Below are positions 9,657 through 21,956 of a stretch of 64,000 bases of DNA, piece after piece. The position numbers and the translations under genes were made by a program. The notes below the pieces were generated by a model that searched no databases, was not told the DNA's origin, and saw only the letters and a list, made by a program, of their open reading frames with translations. The DNA lies in contig NZ_CP047118.1 of NCBI RefSeq assembly GCF_030440555.1, forward strand, positions 1,116,001-1,180,000, in the 5' to 3' direction. How positions within the stretch are numbered: position 1 is the first letter of the stretch; each line of letters begins with the position of its first letter. The stretch is from Corynebacterium caspium DSM 44850 (lineage in GTDB: Bacteria; Actinomycetota; Actinomycetes; Mycobacteriales; Mycobacteriaceae).

Positions 9657-10688
9657 TTACCCAAACATTGCTTGGGCGGTTTGATAGCGCAAAAGCGGTA
9701 CTTCCTTTAGGGTTCCAACGGCTTCCTCTAGCGGAATGCTGGTGATGGTATCGGCGTGCAAAGCCACCGTTGTGCCAAATTTACCGGCATGGGCGGCACG
9801 CGCGGCATGGATACCGTAGCGGGTAGCCAAGATGCGATCATAAGGAGTAGGAGTGCCGCCGCGTTGAATATGCCCAAGTACGGTGGTACGGACGTCATGG
9901 CCTAAGCGGCGGTGGATTTCATCGCCAATTTGCTGGCCAATACCAGTGAAGGTCTTATGCCCGAATTGGTCCACTTCTCCTTCACGCATAACCATGGTGC
10001 CTTCCTTGGGAAGGGCTCCTTCAGCTACGCAAATAATGCCGTATTTTTCGCCCATTTGGAAGCGTCGTTCCATCGCTTTGCAAATATCGGCAATATCAAA
10101 AGGCACCTCCGGGATAACGGTGTAGTGAGCTCCCCCTGCCATGCCGGCATGCAAAGCTATCCAGCCCACATGGCGTCCCATAACTTCCACAATCATTACG
10201 CGGTTATGGGATTCAGCGGTGGTGTGGAGCCGATCAATTGCTTCAGTAGCTACGGAAACTGCCGTATCAAATCCAAAGGTGACGTCAGTGCCATTTACGT
10301 CATTATCAATGGTCTTGGGCACGCCCACAATCGGAATTCCATTATCAGAAAGCCATTTAGCACCCTTAAGAGTACCTTCTCCCCCAATAGGAATCAGGGC
10401 GTCCACCCCGGCATCAGCTAAATTAGCTTTAACTGTTTCAATACCCTCGCGGAATTTATCAGGATGTAAACGGCCAGTTCCTAGCACGGTGCCCCCGCGC
10501 AGGAGCAGTTTATCCATTTGATCATCGTCATATAGCTGTACTCGGCGATCTTCTAAGAGACCTACCCAACCGTCTTCATAGCCAATAACAGTTGAACCGA
10601 ATTCATTGCTTGCTGTCCTAACGATGCCGCGAATTACAGCATTTAGGCCTGGACAATCTCCACCGGAAGTTAAAGTCGCAATGCGCAT
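9657..10688 (-). CDS. pfkA: 6-phosphofructokinase
   Basis: About 343 residues from [11 protein letters not shown]. Phosphorylates fructose 6-phosphate, the committed step of glycolysis. Visible motifs: [12 protein letters not shown] (nucleotide loop), GGEGTLKGA, and the catalytic [12 protein letters not shown]. The Gly in GGEGT and the Lys in PKTIDND match the actinobacterial group that uses ATP although it carries the Lys typical of PPi-dependent enzymes. Start uncertain: ATG 10688 matches the family N-terminus; ATG 10700 and ATG 10745 (the latter with AGAAGAG upstream) are in frame. Separated from gatA by a nested inverted repeat. Confidence 0.96.
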   Translation of the reverse strand: MRIATLTSGGDCPGLNAVIRGIVRTASNEFGSTVIGYEDGWVGLLEDRRVQLYDDDQMDKLLLRGGTVLGTGRLHPDKFREGIETVKANLADAGVDALIPIGGEGTLKGAKWLSDNGIPIVGVPKTIDNDVNGTDVTFGFDTAVSVATEAIDRLHTTAESHNRVMIVEVMGRHVGWIALHAGMAGGAHYTVIPEVPFDIADICKAMERRFQMGEKYGIICVAEGALPKEGTMVMREGEVDQFGHKTFTGIGQQIGDEIHRRLGHDVRTTVLGHIQRGGTPTPYDRILATRYGIHAARAAHAGKFGTTVALHADTITSIPLEEAVGTLKEVPLLRYQTAQAMFG

Positions 10689-10804
10689 GCCCTTCAGCAT
10701 AGTCCGAAGCGTTCCGATTGTATGTATGTTGTGATGTCCGATCATGTTTATCTCTTCTGAGTAAACGGACACCTATATTTTAAAGACTTGCTGCGCACAC
10801 AAAT

Positions 10805-10875
10805 GCCCCGAAACCTTCCCCGGTATTAAAGCTGCTTAAGGTATTTAAGCAACGCCCACCAGGAAGATTCGGGGC
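10805..10875 (-). terminator. Nested inverted repeats after gatA
   Basis: Outer arms GCCCCGAA (10805-10812) and TTCGGGGC (10868-10875), continued with imperfect CCTTCC / GGAAG pairing, enclose an inner hairpin TGCTTAA / TTAAGCA (10833-10839 and 10845-10851). It lies in the gatA-pfkA gap. There is no good T-run, so it may be a factor-dependent terminator, processing site or leader structure of pfkA. Confidence 0.5.
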
Positions 10876-10894
10876 TAGTGAAAGCTATCTGAAA

Positions 10895-12382
10895 TTACTT
10901 GCGGCCAGCTTCATAAGCAGCACCGATGCGATATAGGCGATCATCTGAGAAAGCTGGGGCCATGATCTGCAAGCCAGTGGGCAAATTAGTATCTGCAGCC
11001 AGACCAGAAGGCACCGACATCCCGCACAGTCCCGCTAAGTTTAAGGGCAAAGTGCAAAGGTCAAAATTGTACATAGCCATTGGATCTGCAGCTTTTTCTC
11101 CCAGCTTGAAAGCAGTGGTGGGAGTAGTAGGGGCAATTAGGGCATCTACTTTTTCAAAGGCGCGGGAGAAATCCTGGGCAATCAAAGTACGTACCCGCTG
11201 AGCCTGTAAATAATAGGCGTCATAGTAGCCCACAGAAAGCGCATAAGTGCCCAAAATAATACGGCGCTTCACCTCTGGCCCGAAGCCTTCAGCGCGCGAA
11301 ATTGACATCACTTCATCAGCGGAATGGGTGCCATCATCACCGCCGCGATGCCCATAACGCATCCCATCAAAACGGGCCAAGTTCGAGGAAACCTCACAGG
11401 GCAAAATTAGGTAGTAGGCAGCCAAAGCATCGTCAAAGTGGGGAGCATCAACCTCGACGATTTCTGCACCTTGGGCTTTAAGTTGAGCAACAGACTGGTG
11501 GAAATTCTCCAAAACTCCAGGCTGGAAACCTTCCCGATCAAATTGCTTCACCACACCTAGGCGAACCCCGCGCAGATCCCCATTGGCACCGGCGCGAGCA
11601 GCCGCAACTACTGGAGCAATAGGTTTTTGCACACTGGTGGCATCAAACTGATCATGGCCAGCAATAACTTCATGCAGCAATGCAGTATCTAGCACAGTAC
11701 GGGCAGTGGGACCGGCCTGATCAAGGGAGGAGGCACAAGCAATAATGCCATAGCGCGATACCGTGCCATATGTGGGCTTCACCCCAACGGTATTGGTTAG
11801 TGCGGCGGGCTGCCGGATAGAACCGCCAGTATCAGTACCAATTCCTAGAGGTGCCTGACCAGCGGCTAGGGCTGCTGCGGTACCACCTCCGGAACCACCT
11901 GCAGTACGGGTGAGGTCATAAGGGTTATGGGTAGGCCCAAAGGCGGAGTTTTCAGTAGAAGAGCCCATAGCGAACTCATCTAGGTTGGTTTTACCTAAAA
12001 TTGGGATACCAGCTGCCCGAATTTTCTTGGTAATAGTGGCATCGTAGGGGCTCATATACCCTTCGAGCATTTTCGATGCGGCGGTGGTAGGAGCATCAGT
12101 AGTAGTAACGATATCCTTTAGCGCCAAGGGCACCCCAGCTAAAGCAGAAGCAGGAGCATTCCCACCGCGCAGGGATTCATCTACAGCATCAGCAGCGGCC
12201 AGGGCAGCTTCAGCACCTACATATAAAAAGGCGTGGAGCGCGTCATCGGTTGCGGCAATCCGATCCAGGTGTGCTTGAGTTACTTCTCGAGAAGTTACTT
12301 CGCCGCCGTGAATTTTTTCGGCGAGCTCGGCAGCAGTCATGCTGGTTAGGCCAGTTTCTGGCACGGTATAAGTAGTAGACAT
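10895..12382 (-). CDS. gatA: Asp-tRNA(Asn)/Glu-tRNA(Gln) amidotransferase subunit A
   Basis: About 495 residues. The glutaminase subunit of GatCAB: releases ammonia from glutamine for GatB. Amidase signature is complete, with the catalytic Lys in [10 protein letters not shown], the Ser-rich [13 protein letters not shown] and the nucleophile region [14 protein letters not shown] 12382 (MSTTYTVP) is chosen: GGAGAG lies 9 bases upstream and the start follows the gatC stop by 7 bases, so gatCA are one operon. The longer frame to 12451 would overlap gatC heavily. Confidence 0.97.
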   Translation of the reverse strand: MSTTYTVPETGLTSMTAAELAEKIHGGEVTSREVTQAHLDRIAATDDALHAFLYVGAEAALAAADAVDESLRGGNAPASALAGVPLALKDIVTTTDAPTTAASKMLEGYMSPYDATITKKIRAAGIPILGKTNLDEFAMGSSTENSAFGPTHNPYDLTRTAGGSGGGTAAALAAGQAPLGIGTDTGGSIRQPAALTNTVGVKPTYGTVSRYGIIACASSLDQAGPTARTVLDTALLHEVIAGHDQFDATSVQKPIAPVVAAARAGANGDLRGVRLGVVKQFDREGFQPGVLENFHQSVAQLKAQGAEIVEVDAPHFDDALAAYYLILPCEVSSNLARFDGMRYGHRGGDDGTHSADEVMSISRAEGFGPEVKRRIILGTYALSVGYYDAYYLQAQRVRTLIAQDFSRAFEKVDALIAPTTPTTAFKLGEKAADPMAMYNFDLCTLPLNLAGLCGMSVPSGLAADTNLPTGLQIMAPAFSDDRLYRIGAAYEAGRK

Positions 12383-12389
12383 AGCAGCT

Positions 12390-12683
12390 TTACTCTCCAA
12401 GAATCTGTGGTACAACAAAACGCTGTTCTTCAACCTCAGGGGCCTGATCAAGGGCTTGCTCTGGGGTTAGGGATTCGCCTTTTTCATCCGGTCGCATAGT
12501 AGCGGGGATCGAGTGCGGATGACTCATGGGCTCTACCCCTTCAGTATTAACTTTTTGTACCGCAGATACGGTGGCAATAATGCCGTCGATCTGGGCGGCA
12601 TACTGGGCCAACTCATCTTCACTTAAGGCAAGACGTGCAAGAGTGGCGATGTGGGCAACTTCATCGCGAGTAATATCTGACAC
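12390..12683 (-). CDS. gatC: Asp-tRNA(Asn)/Glu-tRNA(Gln) amidotransferase subunit C
   Basis: 97 residues, typical length. Small belt-like subunit that clamps GatA to GatB. The N-terminus has [17 protein letters not shown] and the C-terminus the conserved FVVPQILGE. First gene of the gatCA operon. The 246-base gap upstream, shared with the divergent ACT gene, contains a small hairpin (TGGGC-taaa-GCCCA, 12745-12758) and TATAAC read on the minus strand (12806-12811) as a possible -10. Confidence 0.95.
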   Translation of the reverse strand: MSDITRDEVAHIATLARLALSEDELAQYAAQIDGIIATVSAVQKVNTEGVEPMSHPHSIPATMRPDEKGESLTPEQALDQAPEVEEQRFVVPQILGE

Positions 12684-12929
12684 TGTTAGACAATCCTTCT
12701 TAGACGTTTAGTGGTCCTAATCGTAGCCGACACCACGAAGCCACTGGGCTAAAGCCCAATGCAAGGCAATACAAGAGTCCCGATGCAGCTCAGTTCAATT
12801 GCACTGTTATATTCGCATCATCATACGCACTGCCAGCATTACCAAGGTTAGTTACTCGGATTTCAGCAGTTTTCTCCCCTATTATGGCTTTGCAAGCTGC
12901 GTTGCTATTCCTGCCTGAAAGGCTTTGCT

Positions 12930-13607
12930 ATGTCCTATCTATTGCGCGTTACTCTCCCGGATGCCCCTGGCAGTCTGGCCCTTTTAGGCGCCGCGGTGGG
13001 AAAAATCGGGGGCAATATTCATTCGGTTGACATTGTGGAAGCTTTTCCAGACGGCACCGTAATGGATGATTTAGTGGTGGTGCTGCCTCCACGCACCCTG
13101 CCTGATTCACTTATTACTGCCGCGCACTCACTTGAGGGAGTCGTCGTTGATTCCATTCGCCCTTTTTCGGGCACAGTGGATCGACGCGGACAGATTGAAT
13201 TACTTGCCCAAATTGCACAATTTCATAAGAACCCGGCGCGAGCTTTGCAATTACTGGCCAAGGAAATGCCGCGCACGCTAACTTCTTCCTGGGTTATTAT
13301 TTTGCGCACTTCCCGAAATGATGCTGCTAAAGAAATTATTGCGGTAGAGGCTTCTCCAAGTGCCCCATCTGGTGAAATTTCTACGCCTGGTGATATCGAT
13401 ATCTCCAAGGCTCGTCCACTAGATCCTGAATCTGAGGCCTGGATTCCTGAAAATTGGGCGCTGCTAGATACCTCCTTAGCAGCTACCCCGATTTCTGGCA
13501 CTGATTTAATCTTGGTAGTAGGCCGTGTTGGAGGTCCGCAGTTTTTGGCCAGTGAGGTGCGCCACTTAGGTTATTTGGGAACCATTGTGGGCACCATCCT
13601 CAAATAG
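12930..13607 (+). CDS. ACT-domain protein, function unknown
   Basis: 225 residues. Residues 1-75 (SYLLRVTLPDAPGSLALLGAAVGKIGGNIHS and on) form an ACT domain, a fold that binds amino acids and regulates enzymes. The rest has no motif I recognise; the end (GPQFLASEVRHLGYLGTIVG) looks conserved and structured. Possible regulator or sensor near the glutamyl amidotransferase genes; no target is evident. TATTAT about 47 bases upstream could be a -10. It is convergent with ligA and stops 3 bases before the ligA stop. Confidence 0.8.
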   Translation: MSYLLRVTLPDAPGSLALLGAAVGKIGGNIHSVDIVEAFPDGTVMDDLVVVLPPRTLPDSLITAAHSLEGVVVDSIRPFSGTVDRRGQIELLAQIAQFHKNPARALQLLAKEMPRTLTSSWVIILRTSRNDAAKEIIAVEASPSAPSGEISTPGDIDISKARPLDPESEAWIPENWALLDTSLAATPISGTDLILVVGRVGGPQFLASEVRHLGYLGTIVGTILK

Positions 13608-13610
13608 CTA

Positions 13611-15668
<2,058 letters not shown>

Positions 15669-15773
15669 CTATGCTTGTATTTTTAAGAATTTTTACCCCC
15701 AATATGCAGGCATATTCGAAAACTATGGCCGTTATCTCCCCTTTTGTCCGGCTGGCTACGTATCGTATTAAAT

Positions 15774-16445
15774 ATGAAAGCGTTCTCCCCCAGCTCCATG
15801 CTCTCCTTTGACCTGGAAACTACCTCTGTGGATACCAGCACTGCGCGCATCGTAACTTCGGCACTAGTGCGTATCGATGCCAGTGGTGCCTCTCCCCAGG
15901 AGCTTCTTGCAGACCCTGGTGTAGAGATTCCAGCCGAAGCCACCGCCATCCATGGCATTAGCACCGAATATGCCCGCACCCACGGCAAACCCCATGAAGA
16001 AGTACTAAAAGCAACTATTGACGCTATCCAGCAAGCTTGGGCAGAAGGACTGGGCCTGGTGGTTTATAACGCAGCCTATGATTTAAGCGTGCTGCGCGCC
16101 CTAGACCCCAGTTTTACGGTGACGGGCTTGGTATATGACCCCTATGTCATCGATAAGCTAAAAGACCGCTACCGCAAGGGAAAACGCACCCTTACAGATT
16201 TAGCCAAGCACTATAATATAAAGCTCGAAAATGCTCACGAAGCCACCTCTGATGCGCTCGCCTCGGCACGTATTGCCTGGATGCAGCTGCGCGCTTATCC
16301 AGACCTCGGCCAAATGAGTGGAGAAGAGCTCATGGAATTTCAAGCTGTGGGTTATTACGAACAGCAAGAAGATTTAAAGAAGTATTTTGCGGCACGAGGT
16401 CGCGAGGTCTCTGATATCAATACTTCCTGGCCCATGCGCGGCTAG
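15774..16445 (+). CDS. DnaQ-like 3'-5' exonuclease (DEDDh)
   Basis: About 223 residues from MKAFSPSSM. Exo I is SFDLETTS (Asp13, Glu15), Exo II is VVYNAAYDLSVL, and Exo III has HEATSDALASARI with His and Asp, so the DEDDh set is complete. Related to the epsilon proofreading subunit of DNA polymerase III, but actinomycete genomes have several such nucleases and its exact role is open. No Shine-Dalgarno precedes ATG 15774; the A/T-rich TATCGT 7 bases before it suggests a leaderless transcript. ATG 15744 and 15798 are in-frame alternatives. Confidence 0.87.
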   Translation: MKAFSPSSMLSFDLETTSVDTSTARIVTSALVRIDASGASPQELLADPGVEIPAEATAIHGISTEYARTHGKPHEEVLKATIDAIQQAWAEGLGLVVYNAAYDLSVLRALDPSFTVTGLVYDPYVIDKLKDRYRKGKRTLTDLAKHYNIKLENAHEATSDALASARIAWMQLRAYPDLGQMSGEELMEFQAVGYYEQQEDLKKYFAARGREVSDINTSWPMRG

Positions 16446-16447
16446 AA

Positions 16448-16468
16448 ATATACCCCCTAGGGGTATAT
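16448..16468. promoter_or_regulatory. CsoR-type copper-responsive operator
   Basis: ATATACCCC (16448-16456), spacer CTA, GGGGTATAT (16460-16468): perfect 9-bp arms. This matches the known TACCCCCTAGGGGTA-like sites bound by CsoR repressors, which release DNA on binding Cu(I). It begins 2 bases after the exonuclease stop and 70 bases before the copper chaperone gene. Confidence 0.8.
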
Positions 16469-16537
16469 GGTGATATTAGCTACTTCGGCTGGCTCTTTAA
16501 GAGTTTTAAGCGTTCATCTGAGAAAAGGATAACTATT

Positions 16538-16750
16538 ATGGCCCAGTACACCTATAACGTAACCGGCATGACCTGCGGACACTGCGAAGGAGCTGTCCGG
16601 GAAGAAATAAGCGAAATTGCGGGGGTAACCGCAGTTAGCGCCGACCATAAAACCGGCTTAGTTACCGTAGACACCGAAAAAGAGATTGCGACAGCAGATA
16701 TAATTGCCGCCATTAAAGAAGCCGGCTACGAAGCAGTTCCAACAGCCTAA
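16538..16750 (+). CDS. Copper chaperone (CopZ-like heavy-metal-associated domain)
   Basis: 70 residues, a single HMA domain. The metal site is GMTCGHC with Cys13 and Cys16; the ferredoxin-like fold ends with IKEAGYEAVP. Shuttles Cu(I) in the cytoplasm, normally to a CopA ATPase, but neither copA nor csoR is adjacent. The CsoR-type palindrome upstream supports copper induction. AAAGGAT lies about 9 bases before the ATG. Confidence 0.92.
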   Translation: MAQYTYNVTGMTCGHCEGAVREEISEIAGVTAVSADHKTGLVTVDTEKEIATADIIAAIKEAGYEAVPTA

Positions 16751-16775
16751 AACTAAAACTTGGAAATAACGGAAA

Positions 16776-16806
16776 ATATTGCCAACTAGATCATATCCGG
16801 CAATAT
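16776..16806 (-). terminator. Terminator of the MetE-like gene
   Basis: Arms ATATTGCC (16776-16783) and GGCAATAT (16799-16806), 15-base loop; on the minus strand it is followed by TTTTCCG. It includes the MetE-like stop codon and separates this gene from the convergent copper chaperone gene. Confidence 0.5.
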
Positions 16807-17844
16807 CTCCACCACCGCCTCAGCAGTAGCGTATACCTTGGCAGCTTGCCGGGTATCGCTACTGCTTTCGTTATTTGCAATACTGCCACTACCAGGGGCA
16901 GCCATAATATTTAGCTGCCACAATACTTCCCGGCTAAGCCCCAAACCAGCAATTAAACCAACTAATCCCCTGGCGATATCGCGGGCAGATAATAGCGGCT
17001 GGGCACCTATTTGCACTGTCAAAAAGCGCCCCTCATCCATCCATTGGCCAAAGGCATCTAAGTCTGAGCTTCCCGCAGCTAAAAGTGCGCCTAAATTAAC
17101 GACCAAATCTCCCAGACCAGCTCGGCGTGCTAAATCCCAGGCAGGTTGCACCTGGGTGCTTAAATCCAGGCCAAGTACTTCGGCGCTGGTATTCGTGCTG
17201 ATGGCACCGCTATGTGCAGTATCAGACACCGTGTTCAGCTGGGCAAAAATATTTAAAGTTTCCGCTAATTTTTCTGGGTGCACCGGCGAAAAGGCATCAA
17301 AGCGGTGAGTATCCCAAATACCGCCCTCTTGTAATCCCAAAATATCTGGTTCCTGTAGATAAATATCTACTGGGCACCCAAAACGACGCTGCAGTTCTGC
17401 CCGGTGCGCAGCCAAGCCAGCATATAGGGCAGCAACTAGATCTGCGGTAGCACTTGGATCAGCTAATACGCGATGTCCCGAACTTAATTCCGTATTTAAA
17501 GCCAGCGTCCAGGGACCAATCGCTTGAGTTTTCAGCCGCTGCAGATTACCGCCCCACTGTTGCTCTAAAATATCTAGATCGCGCGCCATTTGGTCACGCA
17601 GCAGATAGGTCCAACGTTGCGGCCGGGCCTGGAGCTGCCATCTTCTAGTTCCGCGATCAACATAAAGCTCTGAGATAAGCCCCCAGGTGCGCCCAATCGC
17701 TTGACTAGCAAGGCCTCTAGCAGGCAGTTCTGGCAAATGTTTTATGGCTAATTCAGAGGCGATAATATCGGCGGCAATTTCTAAAGAAGTACCTGGAAAA
17801 GGGCCACTTCCCAGGGCTTTCATCCCAGATGGTTTAGCTGTCAT
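16786..17844 (-). CDS. MetE/UROD-fold protein (cobalamin-independent methionine synthase-like)
   Basis: About 352 residues. Resembles a short corynebacterial family annotated as vitamin-B12-independent methionine synthase; full MetE is about 750 residues, so this is only one barrel-sized unit and methionine synthase activity is unproven. Visible landmarks: [17 protein letters not shown] at the start and [11 protein letters not shown] centrally. I see no clear MetE zinc-binding His/Cys set. ATG 17844 overlaps the mnmA stop by 11 bases, so translation is probably coupled to mnmA; ATG 17823 is an alternative. Confidence 0.65.
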   Translation of the reverse strand: MTAKPSGMKALGSGPFPGTSLEIAADIIASELAIKHLPELPARGLASQAIGRTWGLISELYVDRGTRRWQLQARPQRWTYLLRDQMARDLDILEQQWGGNLQRLKTQAIGPWTLALNTELSSGHRVLADPSATADLVAALYAGLAAHRAELQRRFGCPVDIYLQEPDILGLQEGGIWDTHRFDAFSPVHPEKLAETLNIFAQLNTVSDTAHSGAISTNTSAEVLGLDLSTQVQPAWDLARRAGLGDLVVNLGALLAAGSSDLDAFGQWMDEGRFLTVQIGAQPLLSARDIARGLVGLIAGLGLSREVLWQLNIMAAPGSGSIANNESSSDTRQAAKVYATAEAVVEILPDMI

Positions 17845-18943
17845 AAGTAGTAGAAGTTCCACAAATAGTGCCCGAACCAATAACAATATCCCCGGCTTGA
17901 TCAGGGAGATAAAGCACCGCAGCTTGACCACGAGCAACCCCCGAAAGTGCCTTATGCAGCCTTAAAACCATTTTGTCCGCATCACGATCCACCGTGGCAG
18001 TACAGGCAACAATGCCCCCATGCGCGCGCACCTGCACTTCAGCCTCAAAGGTGCCATCCATTGCCGGATGTAAAAACTTCAGCCGGTCCGCAGTGATTTC
18101 CAGGACCTCTAAATCAGCTCGCGATCCCACAGTTACGGTGCCAGTGGTTGGATCGATATCGGTAACATAGCGCGGTTTTCCATCGGCGGCTGGAACCGTA
18201 ATATTTAAACCTTTGCGCTGGCCAATGGTGTAACCGTAAATACCATCATGTTCCTGGAGAGCTTCTCCAGCAGTATCTACGATCAGCCCGGCGCGCGTAC
18301 CGATACGAGCCCCCAAAAAAGCTTTGGTATTACCGTCTGGAATAAAACAAATATCATAAGAATCTGGTTTTTTAGCTACCGAAAACCCATAGCGGGCAGC
18401 TTCTTCCCGAATCTCTGGTTTAACAGTATCTCCACAGGGAAACATGCAGCGCGCAATTTCTGCAGCATTTAAAACCCCAAGTACATATGATTGATCCTTT
18501 TGCGGATCCACAGCGCGGCGCAGGTAGCCATCTCCACCATCAATTGGTTGAGTTAGCTGGGCATAATGGCCAGTTACCACGGCATCGAAACCTAAAGCTA
18601 TGCCGCGTTCTAGGAGGGCGGCAAATTTGATTTTTTCATTACAGCGCAGGCAGGGGTTGGGGGTTTCCCCGCGGGCATATGAATCAACGAAATCATCAAT
18701 AACATCTGCTTTAAAGCGATCAGAGAAATCCCACACATAAAACGGGATGCCTAGTTGATCACAGACGCGCCGGGCATCGGCAGAGTCTTCTAAAGAGCAA
18801 CAACCACGGGAGCTCTCACGCACCATCTGGGGATCTTGGGACAGGGCCAAGTGAACTCCCACAACGTCATGTCCTGCGGCTTTAGCTCGGGCCGCAGCCA
18901 CTGCTGAGTCCACTCCTCCGCTCATTGCTGCAAGTACGCGCAT
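17834..18943 (-). CDS. mnmA: tRNA-specific 2-thiouridylase
   Basis: About 369 residues from [16 protein letters not shown]. Adenylates and thiolates U34 of tRNA Lys/Glu/Gln. Visible: the PP-loop SGGVDS, catalytic cysteines in [12 protein letters not shown] and YDICFIPDG, and the C-terminal beta barrel ([12 protein letters not shown]). The sulfur donor is probably the cysteine desulfurase encoded 1 kb away on the same strand. Start ATG 18943 is chosen because AAGGAG stands about 11 bases upstream; the extension to 19030 has no similarity to the family. Confidence 0.95.
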   Translation of the reverse strand: MRVLAAMSGGVDSAVAAARAKAAGHDVVGVHLALSQDPQMVRESSRGCCSLEDSADARRVCDQLGIPFYVWDFSDRFKADVIDDFVDSYARGETPNPCLRCNEKIKFAALLERGIALGFDAVVTGHYAQLTQPIDGGDGYLRRAVDPQKDQSYVLGVLNAAEIARCMFPCGDTVKPEIREEAARYGFSVAKKPDSYDICFIPDGNTKAFLGARIGTRAGLIVDTAGEALQEHDGIYGYTIGQRKGLNITVPAADGKPRYVTDIDPTTGTVTVGSRADLEVLEITADRLKFLHPAMDGTFEAEVQVRAHGGIVACTATVDRDADKMVLRLHKALSGVARGQAAVLYLPDQAGDIVIGSGTICGTSTTYDS

Positions 18944-19032
18944 ATTTGGTGTTTCTCCTTCAACATCGGGCAATCTTTGAGCGTATAGGGTGGTGCCCTG
19001 CGTATACAAAGAATGTAGTAGCTTTGGCAACC

Positions 19033-19902
19033 ATGGCCATTACTCCTGATACTCCGGATACCTACACGGTTGATACTGGGACAGTGCAATTGATCCCAGA
19101 TGGCTATACAAAGGACGGCTGGATTTTATTCCTTAATGGGGTTGCTTCTTCGCATGTAGTCATCGGGGATCCCTTGCATTTAGATTTTGAATATATGCGG
19201 TGGATGGCAGCAGTTATTACAGAATTCGTCTCGGCACACTTAAATCCGCAAAAATTACGAGTCACCCATCTTGGTGGTGGGGCTTGTTCGATGGCACGTT
19301 ATTTGGCCGCACACTATCCCCGTTCGCGTAATACGGTAGTAGAAATTGATGGCCAGATGGCCCAATTAGTACGAGAACTTTTTGATATTCCGCGTAGCCC
19401 CACAGTGAAGATCCGAGTGGGCGAAGCTCGAGAGGTTACCGAAAGTTTTGTAAATAACTCACGCGATATCATCATCCGCGATGTCTTTGCTGGTAAAATA
19501 ACTCCGGAACCACTTAGAACGGTGGAATTTTTAACGCACTGCAAGCGTTCCTTAGCTCCTGGCGGGCTCTATATTGCCAATTGTGCCGATGGCTCTGCCC
19601 TACAAGGGGCTAAATCCGAGCTAGCAAGCATGGCCAAGGTATTTGAGCATTTGGCAGTAATTGCAGATCCACAAATGTTAAAGGGGCGCCGCTACGGCAA
19701 TATCGTTTTAGCTGCCTCCGATGCTCCCCTACCTACTGGAAACGCCGCCGCCGCGCTTACCCGTTCCATTCTTAATGGTTCTCTTCCAGCCCAATATCAC
19801 ACTGGCAATTGGGTGGAACGCTTTTATTCTGGGGCCCAACCGCTTTTCGATGGAGAGTTAAGCCATCCCAGCCAGCCGAGCTCTGGACACAATCTCTGGT
19901 AA
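19033..19902 (+). CDS. Spermidine-synthase-like SAM-fold protein
   Basis: About 289 residues from [12 protein letters not shown]. The Rossmann core shows [15 protein letters not shown], the [16 protein letters not shown] acidic-loop strand and IIIRDVFAG. These match the spermidine synthase superfamily, but the family includes many proteins of unknown function and I cannot confirm polyamine binding. No Shine-Dalgarno is visible; ATG 19033 is the first start outside mnmA. Its last 45 bases overlap the 3' end of the convergent cysteine desulfurase gene. Confidence 0.75.
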   Translation: MAITPDTPDTYTVDTGTVQLIPDGYTKDGWILFLNGVASSHVVIGDPLHLDFEYMRWMAAVITEFVSAHLNPQKLRVTHLGGGACSMARYLAAHYPRSRNTVVEIDGQMAQLVRELFDIPRSPTVKIRVGEAREVTESFVNNSRDIIIRDVFAGKITPEPLRTVEFLTHCKRSLAPGGLYIANCADGSALQGAKSELASMAKVFEHLAVIADPQMLKGRRYGNIVLAASDAPLPTGNAAAALTRSILNGSLPAQYHTGNWVERFYSGAQPLFDGELSHPSQPSSGHNLW

Positions 19903-20988
19903 CGCAGCTACCAGGGCATCTACTTCTTCCTGGGTGCTAGTTCTACCCAAGCTAAAGCGTAAAGCTCCGCGCGCTTCTGGCTCTGGCACTCCCATGGCTA
20001 GGAGCACATGGCTAGCCCGATTTACCCCAGAGGAACAGGCTGAGCCAGTAGATACTCCAAAGCCTTGACTATCTAGTAGCATCAGCAAGCTATCGCCTTC
20101 AGCACCGGGGAAACAGAGATTTAAATGGCCAGGAAGTGCTGGTTCATAAGTATTAAGACGCACATCTGGAATAGTGGCTATAATTCTTTCTCGCAGTTGG
20201 TCTCGCAAGGCCCTTAAGCGCTGGTTTTCAGCAGTAGCTTCACTAATAGCTTCTTTTAGAGCCACTGCCATCGCCGCTGCTGAGGCAACATCCACAGTGC
20301 CAGGGCGTAATCCTCTTTCTTGGCCCCCGCCAAAAAATACTGCCGAAGGTGCCGGGGAACGCTTAGCTAATAAAAACCCTATACCCCTTGGTCCTCCAAA
20401 TTTATGTCCGGAAGCTGCCAAAGAAGTAGCTCCCATGGTTTGAAAATCAATGGGAAGTTTGCCTACCGCTTGCACGCCGTCAATATGTACCGGGCTCTCA
20501 TGGGCTTGGGCTGCGGCAATAATTTCAGAAACGGGTTGAACTGCGCCGGTTTCATTATTAGCTAGCATCACAGATACCACGGCAGCAGGTCTTTCCAAAG
20601 CCTTAAAATCTGCGATATGTCCAGTAGCAGTTACTGGCATAAGTTCAACTTCTGCCCCTGCTGCAGCCAAGTATTTGATAGGTTCTGCCACTGCAGAATG
20701 CTCAATAGTGCTGCTAATAATGAGGTTGCGCGCCGATGCCTGGAATAATCCTTGAATGGCTAAATTATCTGCCTCTGTTCCAGAGCCAGTAAAGATAACT
20801 TCTACTGGATCTGCGCCCAAAAGCTCTCCGATAGTGCTGCGAGCTTTATCTAAAATACCTGCAGCAGCGCGCCCAGCAGCATAGTTTCCGCCGGGATTTA
20901 AGGCACTGGAATATTCTACCCAGGTCTCAATCGCGCATTGGCGCATTGGAGTGGTTGCGGCGTGATCCAAATAGAAAGTGGTACTCAC
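19858..20988 (-). CDS. Cysteine desulfurase (NifS/IscS family)
   Basis: 376 residues. Takes sulfur from cysteine as a persulfide for tRNA thiolation and Fe-S clusters. PLP Lys is in SGHKFGGPRG; the persulfide Cys is in the short loop TGSACSSGVN; YLDHAATTP is the N-terminal signature. Its start overlaps the etfA stop by 4 bases (ATGA on the minus strand), implying translational coupling. mnmA downstream on the same strand is a plausible partner. Confidence 0.93.
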   Translation of the reverse strand: MSTTFYLDHAATTPMRQCAIETWVEYSSALNPGGNYAAGRAAAGILDKARSTIGELLGADPVEVIFTGSGTEADNLAIQGLFQASARNLIISSTIEHSAVAEPIKYLAAAGAEVELMPVTATGHIADFKALERPAAVVSVMLANNETGAVQPVSEIIAAAQAHESPVHIDGVQAVGKLPIDFQTMGATSLAASGHKFGGPRGIGFLLAKRSPAPSAVFFGGGQERGLRPGTVDVASAAAMAVALKEAISEATAENQRLRALRDQLRERIIATIPDVRLNTYEPALPGHLNLCFPGAEGDSLLMLLDSQGFGVSTGSACSSGVNRASHVLLAMGVPEPEARGALRFSLGRTSTQEEVDALVAALPEIVSRARLAGMA

Positions 20989-21938
20989 TTATGTGCCTCA
21001 ATATCTGCAATGAGCTCTGGGACGATTTCAAAAATATCTCCCACTACGCCCAGATCTGCAAGCTGGAAAAAGGGCGCATCTTCATCACTGTTAATTACCA
21101 CGATCTTCTTCGCAGTTTGCATTCCTGCAGTGTGCTGGATCGCCCCGGAGATACCTAGCCCGATATATAAATCAGGAGCAATAGTTACCCCAGTTTGGCC
21201 CACCTGATACTGGCCATCTACATATCCAAGGTCTACTGCATCACGAGTAGCCCCAACTGCCCCACCTAAAGCATCAGCTAAGCCCCCAACTAGTTTTTCG
21301 AAGTTCTCTCGAGAACCTAAAGCCCGGCCACCACATACCACTACTTTGGCTTGGGTTAGCTCTGGACGAGCTCCACGCGCAGTAGGAATTACTGCAGTGA
21401 CCTCTAAATCCTTAGCACTAATCCCAGGTAGAGCCATTATTTGCAGTTCCCCAGCAGCTGGCTGTGGTTGGGCAGCAATCGCGCCAGGGCGCACCGTATA
21501 AATGGGACTATTTCCACCCACCACTGTAGAAACTTCCACGGTATCGCCAAAAATCGACATCTTAGCGCTGCGATCCGCATTAATTCCGATAACATCGCTG
21601 AGCATTCCCGAGGCTAAACGAGCTGCCAAACGTCCAGCTACCTCATTGCCAAAAGCGGTAGCTGAAACGACGATAGGGGCAGGATTTTGAGCTGCCAGCA
21701 TTGAGAGCGCATCTACCTCTGGCAGCACTAAACGCTGCTGGTAATTAGGATCTTCAGCAGCGATTACCTGCTTTGCCCCCAGTTCACCCAAGGCAGTGCT
21801 AAACCTCTGACCAATCCCTGGCGTACCGACAACCACTGCGGTAACATCGCCAAAAACTCGTGCCGCAGTAATTAACTCTGCAACTGAGCCGTCTAGATTT
21901 TCCTGGTTGTACTGTGCCAGCACGTATACCTGTGACAT
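20985..21938 (-). CDS. etfA: Electron transfer flavoprotein subunit alpha
   Basis: 317 residues. With EtfB it carries electrons from acyl-CoA or other dehydrogenases. The C-terminal FAD domain is intact: GGRALGS, QVGQTGVTIAPDLYIGLGISGAIQH, and VVINSDEDAPFF. Expression follows etfB (50-base gap holding three short tandem repeats) and is coupled to the desulfurase gene. Confidence 0.95.
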   Translation of the reverse strand: MSQVYVLAQYNQENLDGSVAELITAARVFGDVTAVVVGTPGIGQRFSTALGELGAKQVIAAEDPNYQQRLVLPEVDALSMLAAQNPAPIVVSATAFGNEVAGRLAARLASGMLSDVIGINADRSAKMSIFGDTVEVSTVVGGNSPIYTVRPGAIAAQPQPAAGELQIMALPGISAKDLEVTAVIPTARGARPELTQAKVVVCGGRALGSRENFEKLVGGLADALGGAVGATRDAVDLGYVDGQYQVGQTGVTIAPDLYIGLGISGAIQHTAGMQTAKKIVVINSDEDAPFFQLADLGVVGDIFEIVPELIADIEAHK

Positions 21939-21956
21939 AAGTTCGAAACTCCTCTT

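Noticed and set aside
12684..12929. A tRNA or small RNA in the gatC-ACT gap
   Set aside because: I looked for a cloverleaf and CCA-like end and found only a 5-bp hairpin.
16751..19030. Riboswitch ahead of the MetE-like or mnmA genes
   Set aside because: No cobalamin, SAM or thiamine riboswitch conserved boxes; the genes overlap tightly.
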